Shown here piece by piece: positions 1-5,193 of a stretch of 5,193 nt of DNA; the stretch's first letter is position 1, and every line of letters starts with the position of its first letter. The translations under genes were made by a program, and so were the position numbers. The stretch covers positions 1 to 5,193 of the forward strand of contig CALYZR010000063.1 in the NCBI GenBank assembly GCA_945610215.1. The letters are read 5' to 3'. Below the pieces are notes generated by a model. The model was not told the origin of the DNA. It ran no database searches and saw nothing but the letters and a program-made list of their open reading frames with translations. Origin of the DNA: an uncultured Clostridium sp. (GTDB lineage: Bacteria > Bacillota > Clostridia > TANB77 > CAG-508).

Positions 1-1557
1 AAAGCAAAAATTTCAAATGAATTATATGACAAATTAAATAATAAAAAAGACGGAAAATTAATACTTGTAACATCAATAAATCCAACACCATTAGGGGAAG
101 GAAAAACAACAATATCAATAGGATTAGCTGACGGACTATCTAAAATAAATAAAAAAGCAATACTTGCATTAAGAGAACCATCTTTAGGACCCGTATTTGG
201 AATAAAAGGAGGAGCAACAGGTGGAGGATATGTACAAGTTGCTCCAATGGAGGAAATAAATCTTCATTTTACAGGAGATATACATGCAATAACATCAGCA
301 AACAATTTACTTTCTGCATTAATAGATAATCATATTTTCCAAGGGAATGAATTGGGATTTGAAAAAGTAATATGGAAAAGATGTGTTGACTTAAATGATA
401 GAGCATTAAGAAAAGTACAAATTAGTTTATCAGGAGAAAAAAATGCAGTTCCAAGAGAAGATGGATTTGATATAACAGTTGCATCAGAAATAATGGCAAT
501 ATTTTGTTTAGCAGAAGACTTAAATGACTTAAAAAGAAGAATAGGAAATATAGTAGTAGGTTATAACAAAAAAGGAGAAGAAATAAGAGCAAAAGATTTA
601 AAAGCAGAAGGTGCAATGACAGTACTTTTAAAAGACGCTATTAAACCAAACTTAGTTCAAACATTAGAAAATACACCAGCATTAATACACGGTGGGCCAT
701 TTGCAAATATTGCACATGGATGCAACAGTGTAATTGCTACAAAAATGGGAATGAAACTTGCAGATTATTGTATTACAGAAGCTGGATTTGGAGCAGATTT
801 AGGAGCAGAAAAATTCTTAGATATTAAGTGCAAAAACTTACCAAAAACCCCAGATGCAGTAGTATGTGTAGCAACAATAAAAGCATTAAAATATCACGGT
901 GGAATGCCAATAGAAGATATAAAAGAAGAATCTATAGAATATCTAGAAAAAGGAATACATAATTTGTTAAAGCACATAGATAATTTAAAAAATGTATTTG
1001 GATTAAATGTAGTAGTAGGAATAAATAAATACATAACAGATACAGACAAAGAAATAGAATATTTGAGAAGTAAACTAGAAGAAAAAGGAGTAAATATAAG
1101 CTTAGTAGAAGCATGGGCAAAAGGTGGAGAAGGAGCAATAGATCTAGCAGAAAAGATAGTAGATCTATGTGAAAAACCATCAGAGTTTAAATATTGTTAT
1201 GACTTAAATGACAGTATAAAAGAAAAAATAGAAAAAATAGCAACAAAAATATATGGAGCGGAAGGAGTAGAATATAACGAAGAATCAGAAAAAATAATAC
1301 AAGACCTAGAAAAGAATGGATATGGAAACATGCCAGTATGTATAGCAAAAACACAATACTCATTTTCAGATGATGCTAAAAACTTATTATGTGTAAATCC
1401 ATTTAAAATACATGTAAAAAATGTAATACTAAAAACAGGAGCAGGGTTTATAGTAATACTTACAGGAAACATATTTACAATGCCAGGACTTCCAAAAATT
1501 CCAGCAGCAGAAAAAATAGATATAGACGAAAATGGAAATATAGTAGGAATATTCTAA
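1..1557 (+). CDS. fhs: formate--tetrahydrofolate ligase (5'-truncated by window edge)
   Basis: Formate-tetrahydrofolate ligase (10-formyl-THF synthetase) joins formate to tetrahydrofolate using ATP, giving 10-formyl-THF for purine synthesis, Met-tRNA formylation or the Wood-Ljungdahl methyl branch. It is a cytoplasmic enzyme, usually a homotetramer. The frame is open from base 1 to the TAA at 1555-1557, giving 518 residues. Family members are about 555-560 residues, so roughly 40 N-terminal residues lie upstream. The P-loop NPTPLGEGKTT is encoded at 79-111. It is followed by the family signatures LREPSLGPVFGIKGG (about 169-213) and NLHFTGDIHAI (about 259-291). Further on are HGGPFANIAHGCNS (about 688-729) and, near the C-terminus, PGLPKIPAAE. 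The ATG at 247 is internal and is not the start. No frame break and no in-frame CGG codon occurs in this gene. The family call is very secure. Whether the enzyme serves acetogenesis or only biosynthesis cannot be told here. Confidence 0.97.
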   Translation, partial: KAKISNELYDKLNNKKDGKLILVTSINPTPLGEGKTTISIGLADGLSKINKKAILALREPSLGPVFGIKGGATGGGYVQVAPMEEINLHFTGDIHAITSANNLLSALIDNHIFQGNELGFEKVIWKRCVDLNDRALRKVQISLSGEKNAVPREDGFDITVASEIMAIFCLAEDLNDLKRRIGNIVVGYNKKGEEIRAKDLKAEGAMTVLLKDAIKPNLVQTLENTPALIHGGPFANIAHGCNSVIATKMGMKLADYCITEAGFGADLGAEKFLDIKCKNLPKTPDAVVCVATIKALKYHGGMPIEDIKEESIEYLEKGIHNLLKHIDNLKNVFGLNVVVGINKYITDTDKEIEYLRSKLEEKGVNISLVEAWAKGGEGAIDLAEKIVDLCEKPSEFKYCYDLNDSIKEKIEKIATKIYGAEGVEYNEESEKIIQDLEKNGYGNMPVCIAKTQYSFSDDAKNLLCVNPFKIHVKNVILKTGAGFIVILTGNIFTMPGLPKIPAAEKIDIDENGNIVGIF

Positions 1558-1567
1558 AAAATTCATA

Positions 1568-1611
1568 AAAAAATCACTTTTGGAAATAATATTTTCAAAG
1601 GTGGTTTTTTT
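1568..1611 (+). terminator. intrinsic terminator of fhs, overlapping the sleB ribosome binding site
   Basis: Bases 1568-1587 pair with 1591-1610 as a continuous 20-bp stem, counting several G-U pairs, around a 3-base loop (1588-1590). The distal arm ends in a run of seven T (1605-1611), as expected for a rho-independent terminator 10 bases after the fhs stop codon. The proximal arm starts with an A run, so the stem could act in either direction. The distal arm contains the Shine-Dalgarno sequence of the next gene. Confidence 0.8.
1597..1604 (+). promoter_or_regulatory. ribosome binding site of sleB, buried in the fhs terminator stem
   Basis: AAAGGTGG lies 7 bases upstream of the ATG at 1612 and fixes that start. 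All eight bases lie within the distal arm of the terminator hairpin, paired with 1574-1581. In RNA that reads through from fhs the site would be hidden. A transcript starting inside the hairpin would leave it free. No convincing promoter for sleB was found, so the regulatory meaning is inference. Confidence 0.65.
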
Positions 1612-2320
1612 ATGTTTAAGATATTTAAAAATAAACGAACAATAGACATTATTTTAATAATAATTTTAATAATTTCTACAATATCATATTTAGCATATAA
1701 CATATTTTTTAGAGAAGATTCTAACTCCTCTTATGCGCTTTCTAAATATGGTTCTAGAAGCGATGAAGTAAAACAAATACAAACAAAATTAAAAAGATGG
1801 GGTTACTATTATGGAAATGTAGATGGGATTTACGGATCGCAAACTCTTTCAGCAGTAAAATGGTTTCAATCTAAAAATGGATTAACAGTAGACCGGAATA
1901 GCAGGACCTAAAACACTTGCAGCAATGGGAATATATTCTTCGAGCAGTTCAAATACAACAACAAATTCAAGCTCGGATTTAAATCTGCTTTCACGTTTAG
2001 TATATGCAGAAGCAAGAGGAGAACCATACTCAGGACAAGTAGCAGTAGCATCAGTTGTATTAAACAGAGTAAAAAGCTCATCATTTCCAAATACTGTTGC
2101 AGGAGTAATATATGAAAATGGAGCTTTTTCAGTTGTGAGTGATGGACAAATAAATTTAACACCAAATGAAACTGCAAAAAAAGCTGCACAAGATGCTATA
2201 AATGGATGGGACCCATCATATGGAGCAATATATTACTTCAATCCAAATACAGCAACAAACGCATGGATTTGGTCAAGACCAGTAACAGTGGTAATAGGAA
2301 ATCATAGATTTTGCAAATAA
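1612..2320 (+). CDS. sleB: SleB-type spore cortex-lytic / cell wall hydrolase, read through a +1 frame change at 1894
   Basis: Joining two frames gives one 235-residue protein. Residues 1-10 are basic and 11-32 form a hydrophobic membrane anchor or uncleaved signal. Residues about 44-106 are a PG_binding_1 domain (SDEVKQIQTKL, GYYYGNVDGIYG, TLSAVKWFQ). A Ser/Thr/Asn linker covers about 109-122, and residues about 123-235 are the Hydrolase_2 domain. That domain carries the SleB/CwlJ motif LVYAEARGEPYSGQVAVA (the likely catalytic Glu is residue 133) and ends in the family-typical GNHRFCK. SleB proteins are lytic transglycosylases acting on muramic-lactam cortex peptidoglycan at spore germination. 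Frame 1 runs to D94 (GAC, 1891-1893) and then reads CGG and stops at 1909-1911 after 99 residues. Skipping C1894 continues as GIAGPKTLAAMG, the expected end of the PG-binding repeat. A separate start at 1925 would lack any clear ribosome binding site and would begin inside the domain. Everything else is intact, so this looks like recoding rather than decay, though a mutation or sequence error is possible. Confidence 0.87.
1891..1897 (+). other. candidate +1 frameshift site GAC-C-GGA in sleB
   Basis: The zero frame reads GAC CGG AAT and hits TAA five codons after the GAC plus CGG pair. Skipping C1894 gives GAC GGA ATA, restoring the conserved Asp-Gly-Ile of the peptidoglycan-binding repeat. 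The CGG is the only in-frame CGG in this gene. I see no strong upstream Shine-Dalgarno-like stimulator and no clear downstream stem-loop, so the rare or undecoded codon itself would be the cause. The shift is an inference from conservation of the protein. Confidence 0.7.
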
Positions 2321-2354
2321 AATTATTTCTTTTTGCAACAAAAATAAATTATAC

Positions 2355-2465
2355 AAATTGTAATTTGTGTGAGGGGGAATTCTAGGGACTGTCCCTTAAA
2401 ATCACCCATTCGGGGGATTTTGGGGACTGTCCTGAATTCACCCGAATGAACACAAATTACAATTT
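2355..2465. repeat. 111-base nested palindrome, MITE/REP-like element between sleB and yqeG
   Basis: The ends are a perfect 16-bp inverted repeat (2355-2370 with 2450-2465, ACACAAATTACAATTT type). Inside are an imperfect 10-bp pair including GAATTC (2373-2382 with 2434-2443) and two copies of GGGACTGTCC (2385-2394 and 2423-2432), each nearly palindromic itself. Innermost is a 10-bp pair with one mismatch (2398-2407 with 2412-2421) around the loop ATTC. The whole segment can fold into one long, slightly interrupted hairpin. It is GC-richer than its surroundings and has no coding capacity. The form fits a non-autonomous mobile palindrome. It might also stop transcription from sleB, which has no other good terminator. 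No clear target duplication is visible. Confidence 0.7.
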
Positions 2466-2474
2466 ATCTAATTA

Positions 2475-2503
2475 TTGACTTTTTACTAATATATTGATAA
2501 TAT
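2475..2503 (+). promoter_or_regulatory. probable sigma-A promoter of the yqeG operon
   Basis: TTGACT at 2475-2480 is a 5/6 match to the -35 box. The -10 box is either GATAAT at 2496-2501 (15-base spacer, 5/6 match) or TAATAT at 2498-2503 (17-base spacer, 4/6 match). A start near 2508-2512 would leave only a very short leader before the ribosome binding site at 2515-2520. The promoter begins 10 bases after the palindromic element. Confidence 0.55.
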
Positions 2504-2514
2504 ATACACATCAA

Positions 2515-2520
2515 TGGAGG
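2515..2520 (+). promoter_or_regulatory. ribosome binding site that sets the yqeG start
   Basis: TGGAGG ends 5 bases before the ATG at 2526. The upstream in-frame ATG at 2514 overlaps this site and so cannot use it. The shorter start also gives the family-typical N-terminus with an early YPNIYL stretch. Confidence 0.8.
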
Positions 2521-2525
2521 AACAA

Positions 2526-3048
2526 ATGATATTATACCCAAATATATATTTAACAAATGTAAAAGATATTACACTAGAATTATTAAATAAAAACAACATT
2601 AAAGGATTATTGTTAGATGTTGATAATACACTAATTGATTTTGACTTAAAAATATTAGAAGGCTCAAAAGAATGGATTAATGAATTAAAAGAAAACAATA
2701 TCAAGTTATGCATATTATCAAATACTAACAAAATAGAAAAAGTAAAAATGGTTGCAAAAGAATTAGATATACCATATATAAATTTTGCGAAAAAGCCATT
2801 TAAAAAAGGATTTAAACGAGGTGCAGAACTGTTAAATTTAAAGCCAAAACAAATAGCTGTTGTAGGTGACCAAATAATGACAGATGTGCTTCGGTGGAAA
2901 TCGAATGAAGATGTTTACAATTCTTACAAAGCCATTAGACAAAAAAGATATATTTATTACAAGAGTAAAAAGGCCTTTAGAAAATATAATAATAAAAGGA
3001 TATTTAAAAAGGCAAGAAAGAAAGCAGGAGAAGAAAGATGTATTTTAA
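2526..3048 (+). CDS. yqeG: YqeG family HAD-IIIA phosphatase, read through a +1 frame change at 2892
   Basis: The two joined frames encode 173 residues, matching the usual length of YqeG proteins (about 170). HAD motif I is DVDNTL, with Asp31 as likely nucleophile and Asp33 as acid/base. Motif II is LSNT (Ser65), the motif III lysine lies in the FAKKPFKKG stretch (about 88-95), and motif IV is GDQIMTD (Asp115, Asp120). YqeG proteins normally continue TDVLGGNR. Here the zero frame gives DVL then Arg (CGG at 2892-2894) and an unrelated basic tail ending at 3086. Skipping C2892 gives GGNRMKMFTILTKPL, a family-like tail stopping at 3048. That stop leaves an 11-base overlap with the next gene; the unshifted stop would overlap it by 49 bases. 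YqeG-type proteins are cytoplasmic HAD phosphatases whose physiological substrate is, to my knowledge, uncertain. This is probably the first gene of an operon with the prepilin peptidase and the Xaa-Pro peptidase. Family call is strong; the shift is inferred from conservation. Confidence 0.88.
2889..2895 (+). other. candidate +1 frameshift site CTT-C-GGT in yqeG
   Basis: The zero frame reads GTG CTT CGG TGG. Skipping C2892 gives GTG CTT GGT GGA AAT CGA, which is the conserved VLGGNR motif following HAD motif IV. CTT in the P site before a slowly decoded codon resembles the known prfB (RF2) +1 shift site, CUU UGA, where tRNA-Leu slips onto UUC. No Shine-Dalgarno-like stimulator is visible just upstream. 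This is the only in-frame CGG in the gene. Confidence 0.7.
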
Positions 3049-3784
3049 TGATCTACATATATTATATTACGTTTTATTTATATTAGTAGGAGGAGCAATT
3101 GGTCAATTTATAGACTATGTAAGCAAATGCTTTATTAAGGAAAGAAAAATCTTTACAAAAGAAAGCTTTGATAAATATAAAAAAACAATGCTTCCAAATT
3201 ACATATTAATTTTCGGAATAGCAATTGGTTATGCAGGACTTTTATATAAATTTGGAATACATACTAGTTTTATTGGAAATTTAGATTTAATAAAATATTT
3301 AATATTAATTCCAATGCTTGCATGTGCTTTTTATGTGGATTTAAAAGAACAAATAATACCAAATAGATTAAACTTATTGATGTTTGAAATAGGATTAGTA
3401 TTTGTATTCATATATGGATTTATAAATATTAATATTTCAATAAACTTATTACTAGGAATGCTTGCAGGTGGAGGAATATTCTTAATTATAACATTAATTG
3501 GAGGATTAATTGCAGGGAAAGAAGCAATGGGAATGGGTGACGTAAAATTAATGGGTGTACTTGGATTATTCTTTGGCTTGCAAAATATTATAGTAATATC
3601 AGTTTTGGCATTTTTAATAGGTGCAATAGTAAGTATTGTTATAATGATAATAAAAAGAAAAGGTGCAGACACATATATACCATTTGGACCATTTATTGTG
3701 ATTGCATCAATTATAACAATATTTATACCATTTAGTATTTTATTTACTATATTAATGGAGATATTTACATTAGGAATGTATTAA
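3038..3784 (+). CDS. type IV prepilin peptidase (A24 family)
   Basis: A 248-residue polytopic membrane aspartic peptidase of the PilD/ComC/TadV type. Such enzymes cleave the leader of type IV prepilin-like proteins at the inner face of the membrane, and some also methylate the new N-terminus. The two catalytic aspartates are visible: Asp101 in YVDLKEQIIPNRLN and Asp168 in GMGDVKLMG. The YIPFGPFIV stretch (about 213-221) typical of A24 proteins is also present. Hydrophobic segments lie at about 10-27, 53-71, 84-102, 113-130, 135-158, 171-205 and 215-242. The N-terminal GGAIGQFIDYV recalls the GxxxGSFLN start of PilD, but the paired CxxC zinc motifs of the methylase region are absent, so methylation is doubtful. 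AGGAG at 3026-3030, 7 bases before the ATG, supports the start. It overlaps yqeG by 11 bases, which suggests translational coupling. No pilin genes are in the window, so its substrate is unknown. Confidence 0.92.
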   Translation: MYFNDLHILYYVLFILVGGAIGQFIDYVSKCFIKERKIFTKESFDKYKKTMLPNYILIFGIAIGYAGLLYKFGIHTSFIGNLDLIKYLILIPMLACAFYVDLKEQIIPNRLNLLMFEIGLVFVFIYGFININISINLLLGMLAGGGIFLIITLIGGLIAGKEAMGMGDVKLMGVLGLFFGLQNIIVISVLAFLIGAIVSIVIMIIKRKGADTYIPFGPFIVIASIITIFIPFSILFTILMEIFTLGMY

Positions 3785-3803
3785 TAAAAATTTAAAATAT
3801 TTT

Positions 3804-3813
3804 GGAAGGGGGA
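3804..3813 (+). promoter_or_regulatory. ribosome binding site that sets the Xaa-Pro peptidase start
   Basis: GGAAGGGGGA ends 6 bases before the ATG at 3820. An in-frame TTG at 3802 overlaps this site and is therefore not a credible start. Only 35 bases separate the previous stop from this ATG, with no terminator or promoter seen, so the gene is probably cotranscribed. Confidence 0.75.
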
Positions 3814-3819
3814 TTAAAT

Positions 3820-4881
3820 ATGAATGACAAAATTAGAACTTTAAGAGAAAGAATGAAAAGTTTAAATCTAGAAGGAATGATAGTAACTAACCCAATTAAT
3901 ATTAGATACTTAACTAATATTACTTCCGAAGGAACATTGCTAATAACAAGAAAAGAAAACATATTTATAACATACACAATGTACATAGAAGCAGTAAATA
4001 GTGTTCTTACTATAAATGATGACATTATTGTAATGGATTATAGAGACATAACAAAAGAAGATTATGAAAATTTCTTTACATTTTGTGAAAATGTTGGATT
4101 TGAAGAAAATTATGTAACATATGAACAATATAAAAATATAAAACAAAGATATAAAGCACATAATTTAGCAGAAACAGAAGGAATAATAGAAAAACAAAGA
4201 ATAATTAAAGACGAAGAAGAAATAGATAAAATAAAAAAAGCATGTGAAATTACAGATAATTGTTTTATACATCTGTTAAATTATATAAAAAAGGGAATGA
4301 CGGAAAAGCAAATTGCACTAGAAATAGAGACATATTTTAAAACACATGGAGCAGATGGAGTTTCATTTGACCCAGTAGTTGCAATAGGAGAAAATTCTTC
4401 AATTCCACATTGGGTTCCAGGAGAAAGAGCTGTAGAAATGGCAGATCCTATACTAATAGATATGGGCTGCAAATATAAAGGTTATTGTTCAGATATGACA
4501 AGAACAATTTTTATGGGGTGTATATTAGAAGAAATAAAGCCAGTGTATGATCTAGTATTAAAAAATCTAGAACTTTCAACAAGAGAAATAACAGATGGAT
4601 ATACAATTAAAACAGCTGCAAATATGGTGGAAAGTGATTTTAAAGTAAATGGATATCATTTAATTCATGCATTGGGGCATGGAGTAGGTTTAGAGATACA
4701 TGAATTACCATATATTAGATTAAAAAATGAAGCAATTTTTAGAGAAAATATGGTTATTGCAGATGAACCAGGAATATATTTACCAGGAAGATATGGCATA
4801 AGAATAGAAGATACTTTATTAGTAACAAAAGACGGTTCAGAAAGATTAACGAAATCAGAAAGAGGATATGTTGTAATATAA
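3820..4881 (+). CDS. yqhT: Xaa-Pro peptidase / aminopeptidase P-like metallopeptidase (M24B, YqhT-like)
   Basis: A 353-residue cytoplasmic peptidase of the pita-bread fold, expected to release N-terminal residues ahead of proline using two metal ions (usually Mn or Co). Residues 1-125 are the creatinase N-terminal domain (LEGMIVTNPINIRYLTN). Residues about 134-353 are the catalytic M24 domain. The five metal ligands are all present: Asp214 (LIDMG), Asp225 (CSDMTRT), His287 (HALGHGVG), Glu316 (ADEPGIY) and Glu330 (RIEDTLLV). The accessory histidines His197 (SSIPHWVP) and His294 (EIHELP) are also kept. Length matches YqhT-type proteins. Aminopeptidase P and prolidase are hard to tell apart by sequence alone. 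In many Firmicutes this gene precedes efp (elongation factor P), but here a terminator follows and the next gene is not recognisably efp. No in-frame CGG and no frame break are seen. Confidence 0.93.
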   Translation: MNDKIRTLRERMKSLNLEGMIVTNPINIRYLTNITSEGTLLITRKENIFITYTMYIEAVNSVLTINDDIIVMDYRDITKEDYENFFTFCENVGFEENYVTYEQYKNIKQRYKAHNLAETEGIIEKQRIIKDEEEIDKIKKACEITDNCFIHLLNYIKKGMTEKQIALEIETYFKTHGADGVSFDPVVAIGENSSIPHWVPGERAVEMADPILIDMGCKYKGYCSDMTRTIFMGCILEEIKPVYDLVLKNLELSTREITDGYTIKTAANMVESDFKVNGYHLIHALGHGVGLEIHELPYIRLKNEAIFRENMVIADEPGIYLPGRYGIRIEDTLLVTKDGSERLTKSERGYVVI

Positions 4882-4894
4882 AATAATGATTTTT

Positions 4895-4930
4895 AAACAA
4901 AGCATCACTAGTTGTGATGCTTTGTTTAAT
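4895..4930 (+). terminator. intrinsic terminator of the yqeG-peptidase operon
   Basis: A perfect 14-bp inverted repeat (4895-4908 with 4914-4927, core AAAGCATCAC / GTGATGCTTT) surrounds a 5-base loop. The distal arm is T-rich and runs into TTTAATTT. It starts 13 bases after the stop codon and ends before the next promoter, so it separates the two transcription units. Confidence 0.85.
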
Positions 4931-4939
4931 TTCCAAAAG

Positions 4940-4968
4940 TTGCAAAAAAATAAAAAATAAGTTATAAT
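4940..4968 (+). promoter_or_regulatory. near-consensus sigma-A promoter for the downstream gene
   Basis: TTGCAA (4940-4945) and a perfect TATAAT (4963-4968) are separated by the ideal 17 bases. Transcription would start near 4975, leaving a leader of roughly 20-25 bases. The promoter sits between the operon terminator and the ATG at 4998, so the last gene is its own unit. Confidence 0.85.
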
Positions 4969-4997
4969 ATTTACATAATATCGAATTGGAGGTTGTT

Positions 4998-5193
4998 ATG
5001 AAAAGAACAGAAGAAATTTCATCAACAGAAATATTAAGTAGATATAAAGATGTAATAGGAGACGATATTGAAAATTTTTTATATTTTATAGTACATAGCA
5101 AAGAGAGCGCTGACAAACTAAGAGAAATAATGGATAAGAAAACTACTGAATATAAAGAATACCATATAGATGAGAAAGATTTAATAAAAAAAA
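4998..5193 (+). CDS. unrecognised protein, 3'-truncated by window edge
   Basis: The frame stays open from the ATG to the window end, giving 65 visible residues. GGAGG at 4988-4992, 5 bases before the ATG, and the strong promoter just upstream make this a real gene. The visible part (MKRTEEISSTEILSRYKDVI and onward) is charged and lysine/glutamate-rich, probably mostly helical, with no signal peptide and no membrane segment. One short hydrophobic stretch, FLYFIV, lies at about 27-32. I do not recognise the family, and it does not look like elongation factor P. The window ends in an A-rich run, so the rest of the protein cannot be judged. Confidence 0.75.
   Translation, partial: MKRTEEISSTEILSRYKDVIGDDIENFLYFIVHSKESADKLREIMDKKTTEYKEYHIDEKDLIKK

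Noticed and set aside
1527..1556. Possible sporulation (sigma-G-like) promoter before sleB, -10-like TATTCTA at 1550-1556
   Set aside because: The match is partial (5 of 7) with a weak -35 region inside the fhs coding sequence; in such AT-rich DNA it is not distinguishable from chance.
1925..2320. A separate gene starting at ATG 1925 encoding only the Hydrolase_2 domain
   Set aside because: The ATG has no clear ribosome binding site and falls inside the last segment of the PG-binding repeat. The sequence from 1895 already continues the upstream protein in the +1 frame.
2326..2347. Small hairpin just after sleB as its terminator
   Set aside because: The arms are almost pure A/T with a mismatch and no GC-rich core, so it is too weak to call.
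2514..2525. Upstream in-frame start for yqeG at 2514
   Set aside because: It overlaps the TGGAGG ribosome binding site that serves the ATG at 2526 and has no site of its own.
3049..3086. Zero-frame C-terminal extension of yqeG to 3086
   Set aside because: The zero frame after CGG encodes a basic, non-conserved tail and overlaps the next gene by 49 bases, whereas the +1 frame restores family motifs and length.
3802..3819. Upstream TTG start for the Xaa-Pro peptidase
   Set aside because: It would translate the ribosome binding site itself. The ATG at 3820 has correct spacing and gives the usual family length.
422..5116. Long open frames on the minus strand within 422-616, 932-1472, 1908-2189, 3331-3672, 3792-4161, 4281-4472 and 4754-5116
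   Set aside because: They are antisense to well-identified genes, are biased toward Leu/Ile/Phe as expected from reverse-complemented AT-rich coding DNA, and show no known domains.
1..5193. CRISPR array, tRNA or rRNA genes, insertion sequence transposase
   Set aside because: No spaced direct repeats, no cloverleaf-type or rRNA-like segment and no transposase reading frame were seen on either strand.

Overview
The window is very AT-rich, uses AGA for nearly all arginines, has strong GGAGG-type ribosome binding sites, and carries a spore-cortex hydrolase. Together these point to a low-GC, probably spore-forming Firmicute (Clostridia-like); I cannot name the species. All genes are on the + strand.

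Layout. (1) 1-1557: the 3' part of formate-tetrahydrofolate ligase (fhs), ending at a long hairpin terminator (1568-1611). The distal arm of that hairpin also holds the ribosome binding site of the next gene. (2) 1612-2320: a SleB-type cell wall hydrolase, membrane anchor + peptidoglycan-binding domain + Hydrolase_2 domain, broken by a +1 frame change after codon 94. (3) 2321-2525: an intergenic region with a 111-base nested palindrome (2355-2465, MITE/REP-like) and a sigma-A-type promoter. (4) 2526-4881: a compact probable operon of a YqeG-type HAD phosphatase (also needing a +1 frame change, after codon 122), a type IV prepilin peptidase (A24) overlapping its end by 11 bases, and an Xaa-Pro peptidase (M24B, YqhT-like), closed by an intrinsic terminator (4895-4930). 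(5) 4940-5193: a near-consensus promoter and the start of an unrecognised gene that runs off the window.

Main discovery. Two independent genes, sleB and yqeG, each need one +1 frame change to give a full-length, family-typical protein. In both, the change falls exactly on an in-frame CGG codon: GAC C GGA in sleB and CTT C GGT in yqeG. By hand scan these are the only two in-frame CGG codons among about 1,600 codons in the window, while CGA and CGT are used normally elsewhere. In both cases skipping the C exposes a GGN glycine codon that belongs to a conserved family motif. The simplest reading is that CGG is not, or hardly, decoded here (for example no tRNA-Arg with anticodon CCG), and that ribosomes shift +1 at CGG. 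This would be a lineage-specific recoding signal that ordinary gene callers report as split or broken genes. Coincidental mutation or sequence error cannot be excluded from one window, but landing twice on the only CGG codons makes them unlikely.

Functionally the genes are housekeeping or surface-related: one-carbon metabolism (fhs), cortex lysis at germination (sleB), and an operon with a phosphatase, a pilin-processing protease and a peptidase.
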